The notes beneath the pieces were generated by a model. The model saw nothing but the letters and a program-made list of their open reading frames with translations. It ran no database searches and was not told where the DNA came from. From an uncultured Lachnospiraceae bacterium (lineage in GTDB: Bacteria; Bacillota; Clostridia; Lachnospirales; Lachnospiraceae), in contig CALZPS010000110.1 of NCBI GenBank assembly GCA_945827765.1, forward strand, positions 1 through 5,833: a stretch of 5,833 nucleotides of DNA, written 5' to 3'. Of the stretch, positions 5,534 through 5,833 are shown piece by piece (within the stretch, counting starts at the first letter, position 1; each line of letters opens with the position of its first letter). A program made the translations under genes and the position numbers.

Positions 5534-5833
5534 TTATGCCGGCACATTCACATATCCACCTTCCACAAGCCACTTTGCCTCATCTTTGAGGGTTTCGGCG
5601 TATGGTCTGGTGCGGTAACCCAGTTCCCTTTCCGCTTTGGAATAGTCAAACTGGTTGTTGCGGTCAAGGTTATATACGGCAAAATTGGTCATCATCGGCT
5701 TTTCACCGGTCTTTTCGGCTTTCTTTTCCATCTGTGCCGCCAGCTTGTAAGCCATTTTGATCGGTACATAGAAATAAGGCATTTTACATCCGCTGGCGTC
5801 ATGGAGCATCTGGCATACTTCTTTCAGGGTCAC
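5534..5833 (-). CDS. Extended-SDR family protein (NAD-dependent epimerase/dehydratase-like), C-terminal part
   Basis: This is the last 99 residues of a larger protein whose 5' end lies beyond the window. The frame is open to base 5833, so the GTG at the edge is an internal Val codon, not a start. The segment matches the substrate-domain end of extended short-chain dehydrogenases: V-T-L-K-E-V-C-Q-M-L-H-D-A-S-G with P-Y-F-Y-V-P-I (about 1-25), a helix (about 26-43), and the typical final block F-D-Y-S-K-A-E-R-E-L-G-Y followed by R-P and E-T-L-K-D-E-A-K-W-L (about 62-89). The NAD-binding Rossmann domain and the catalytic YxxxK are not in view. The subtype (sugar epimerase, dihydroflavonol-reductase-like or other) and substrate cannot be decided. 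It stops at TAA (5536-5534), 75 bp before the small minus-strand gene, and is probably co-transcribed with it. Confidence 0.85.
   Translation of the reverse strand: MTLKEVCQMLHDASGCKMPYFYVPIKMAYKLAAQMEKKAEKTGEKPMMTNFAVYNLDRNNQFDYSKAERELGYRTRPYAETLKDEAKWLVEGGYVNVPA

Noticed and set aside
5520..5546. 8-bp stem TGTGCCGG/CCGGCACA over the SDR stop codon as a terminator
   Set aside because: No U-tract follows on either strand. It may be a transcript hairpin, but it is not supported as a terminator.

Overview
The window looks like one end of an assembled contig from a low-to-mid GC Gram-positive bacterium, most likely a gut Clostridia/Lachnospiraceae-type Firmicute. The evidence is strong AGGAGG-like ribosome binding sites before most genes, compact operons ending in intrinsic terminators, a B. 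subtilis PhoP-like direct-repeat promoter, and protein flavour. The taxonomy is inference. The first 46 bases are not genomic: they are an Illumina Nextera i5 adapter (end of P5, an 8-base index, the read-1 primer site and the 19-base Tn5 mosaic end). The last gene runs off the right edge.

Region 1 (47-2741, + strand) is a heavy-metal efflux operon. It holds the 3' end of a stand-alone HMA metal-binding protein, a ZntA/CadA-type (P1B-2) Zn/Cd/Pb ATPase that lacks its own N-terminal HMA domain, and an ArsR/SmtB/CadC-type metalloregulator with residues for two metal sites. The HMA protein presumably binds or delivers the metal, the ATPase exports it, and the regulator derepresses the operon when metal is high. 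An intrinsic terminator follows at about 2698-2750.

Region 2 (2776-5200, + strand) is a two-component system. A promoter with two TTAACA repeats 11 bp apart and an extended -10 precedes an OmpR/PhoB-family response regulator and a HAMP-containing histidine kinase. The kinase frame continues without a stop into a C-terminal two-helix membrane module. The sequence at the join suggests that two overlapping genes were fused by a single-base shift in an A-run (4727-4731). An ATG with a good ribosome binding site lies at 4707 in the frame that one extra A would connect to the membrane module, and the same extra A would stop the kinase at once. This is the most interesting observation in the window. 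A strong, probably bidirectional terminator ends the unit (5178-5200).

Region 3 (5057-5833, - strand) is a convergent unit: the C-terminal part of an extended-SDR (NAD-dependent epimerase/dehydratase-like) protein, a 75-bp gap with a perfect 10-bp inverted repeat, and a small unrecognised protein. The small protein's open frame runs improbably through the shared terminator into the antisense of the kinase gene. I see no RNA genes, CRISPR arrays, insertion sequences or origins. The large remaining antisense frames are shadows.
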